Shown here piece after piece: positions 63,089 through 64,000 of a stretch of DNA of 64,000 nt (position 1 is its first letter; every line of letters begins with the position of its first letter). The position numbers and the translations under genes are program-made. Source of the DNA: Ustilago trichophora (Eukaryota; Basidiomycota; Ustilaginomycetes; Ustilaginales; Ustilaginaceae); NCBI GenBank assembly GCA_900323505.1, contig OOIN01000035.1, positions 124,001-188,000 of the forward strand, read 5' to 3'. The notes beneath the pieces are model-generated. The model did not search any database. It was not told where the DNA came from and worked only from the letters and a program-made list of their open reading frames with translations.

Positions 63089-64000
63089 GGTTGGAGCTGT
63101 CGCGAGAGTGAGCGTGGTATAGCTCTGCGGATAAGGGTATACGAGTGCTGCCGTGGTTCCACAGATGCAGATTGTTGGACAAAGTGGAGAAGATGGTCAA
63201 GGTTGATGTCGAGATTGATATCGGAAGGACGAGGTGATCAGGCACGCGAGCAGTAAAAGATGAGTCTCTCGGCCATTTTTTCGACCCTTTCTTCTTAGAG
63301 CATCAGAAGCAAGTATCGGAACCGGGATCTTTCCCCTGTCGCACGATAGAGGCTCGATTTTTTGACAAAAGGGTCCAAGCAAGCCAGTGCCGCAGCTAAT
63401 GCCAACTGAATTCATTCTTCCGACCAAAATGTACAAAGTTCGAATCGAGGCTTGGCCAAATCGATACAAAATTCTAAGATCGAATTGGAGGCAACGGAAC
63501 TTTTGAATCTCGAGCTTGAAATCGCTGTCCCACTTCTGAAAGTATCAATTCAAAATTCTCGGTAAAGTGGAAGTTACGGTTTGGCGGAGCAGTTGGTCTT
63601 GCGTGCGACGTTTCTTCCAAAAAATTTTCTTCTTGCTGCAGGCAGGACAAGGCGAAATTCTTCCTTTTTGGAACCGCACACTCTGTGGCTGGCCACTGAG
63701 AAGAAAGAGCAAGAGTGTGTGCTGAGAGACGGCTAAGGAAAAAAAAAAAAGGTGAGATTCGCCAACCAGCTTGGACCAGCACAGCGACAGCAAAATGAAA
63801 GAAGAAGAGAAGAAGAAGAAAAAAAATGTCTGGCCCGTTCGAAGTCGGAGCAGCCCGTCCCAGTGGCTGAGAGGTGAGGCGAGAGACTGAGACTGTGCGC
63901 CATTTCTGGCAAGAGAAAGCCATAGCCACCGCTCGAACCGAACAAATTTGCGTTCAAGCAGACAGAGCACAACAGACCACAGCGTTGACAGAGAGAGGGA
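63089..64000. other. Right-edge non-coding region
   Basis: 912 bp upstream of the uS2m gene. It contains purine-rich stretches (63725-63840, GAAGAA and A runs). Minus-strand ORFs here (63474-63929) show Phe/Leu runs caused by that bias. No gene is recognised; it should hold the uS2m promoter. Confidence 0.45.

Noticed and set aside
63474..63929. 151-aa minus-strand ORF at the right edge
   Set aside because: Phe and Leu runs follow from purine-rich DNA on the plus strand; no motif or splice context.
1..64000. CRISPR arrays or bacterial operon features
   Set aside because: No spaced repeat array exists, and introns plus eukaryotic gene content exclude a prokaryote.

Overview
The window looks like nuclear DNA of a basidiomycete, most likely a smut fungus of the Ustilaginales (Ustilago/Sporisorium/Pseudozyma type). 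This rests on gene content, GTAAGT-type short introns, long intron-poor ORFs, pyrimidine-rich leaders and my impression of the proteins. It is an inference, not a database result.

Left arm (1-24.6 kb), compact. Two large minus-strand disordered proteins of unknown function come first: one runs off the left edge (1-2040) and one is 1,329 aa (2438-6427). Each carries its own internal domain duplication. They are followed by housekeeping genes: a Nab2-type CCCH RNA-binding protein (-), LSM4 (+, five exons), an Ist2/TMEM16 anoctamin (-), a peroxisomal-type mitochondrial carrier (-, three exons) and the giant translational activator GCN1 (-, 2,660 aa).

Mobile element (25,325-30,539). A full-length tyrosine-recombinase retrotransposon of the Ngaro type lies on the minus strand. 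It has a gag-like ORF, reverse transcriptase/RNase H and a tyrosine recombinase, and the split direct repeats A1-ORFs-B1-A2-B2 can be read directly. All catalytic motifs look intact. It sits in the divergent promoter region between GCN1 and the cytosolic asparaginyl-tRNA synthetase gene (+, 30,960-32,805).

Middle. A 3-ketoacyl-CoA reductase gene (-, three exons) and a 5S rRNA gene (-, 35,034-35,151, with a T-run terminator) follow. Then comes about 16.5 kb (35.2-51.66 kb) in which I find no convincing gene. It contains a recurrent perfect palindrome built on TACTGTACAGTA, a 40-nt poly(T), AT-rich patches and simple repeats.

Right arm. A Pho85-type (Pcl1/2-like) cyclin (+, two exons), a 3.9 kb gap with a (GA)37 tract, a Ste6-type full ABC transporter (+, 1,511 aa), and mitochondrial ribosomal protein uS2m (-). 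The last 0.9 kb has no visible gene.

Functional threads: mRNA export and decay (Nab2, Lsm4), amino-acid sensing and tRNA charging (GCN1 beside AsnRS), ER and lipid biology (Ist2, Ifa38, peroxisomal carrier), and possibly mating or morphogenesis (cyclin and Ste6).
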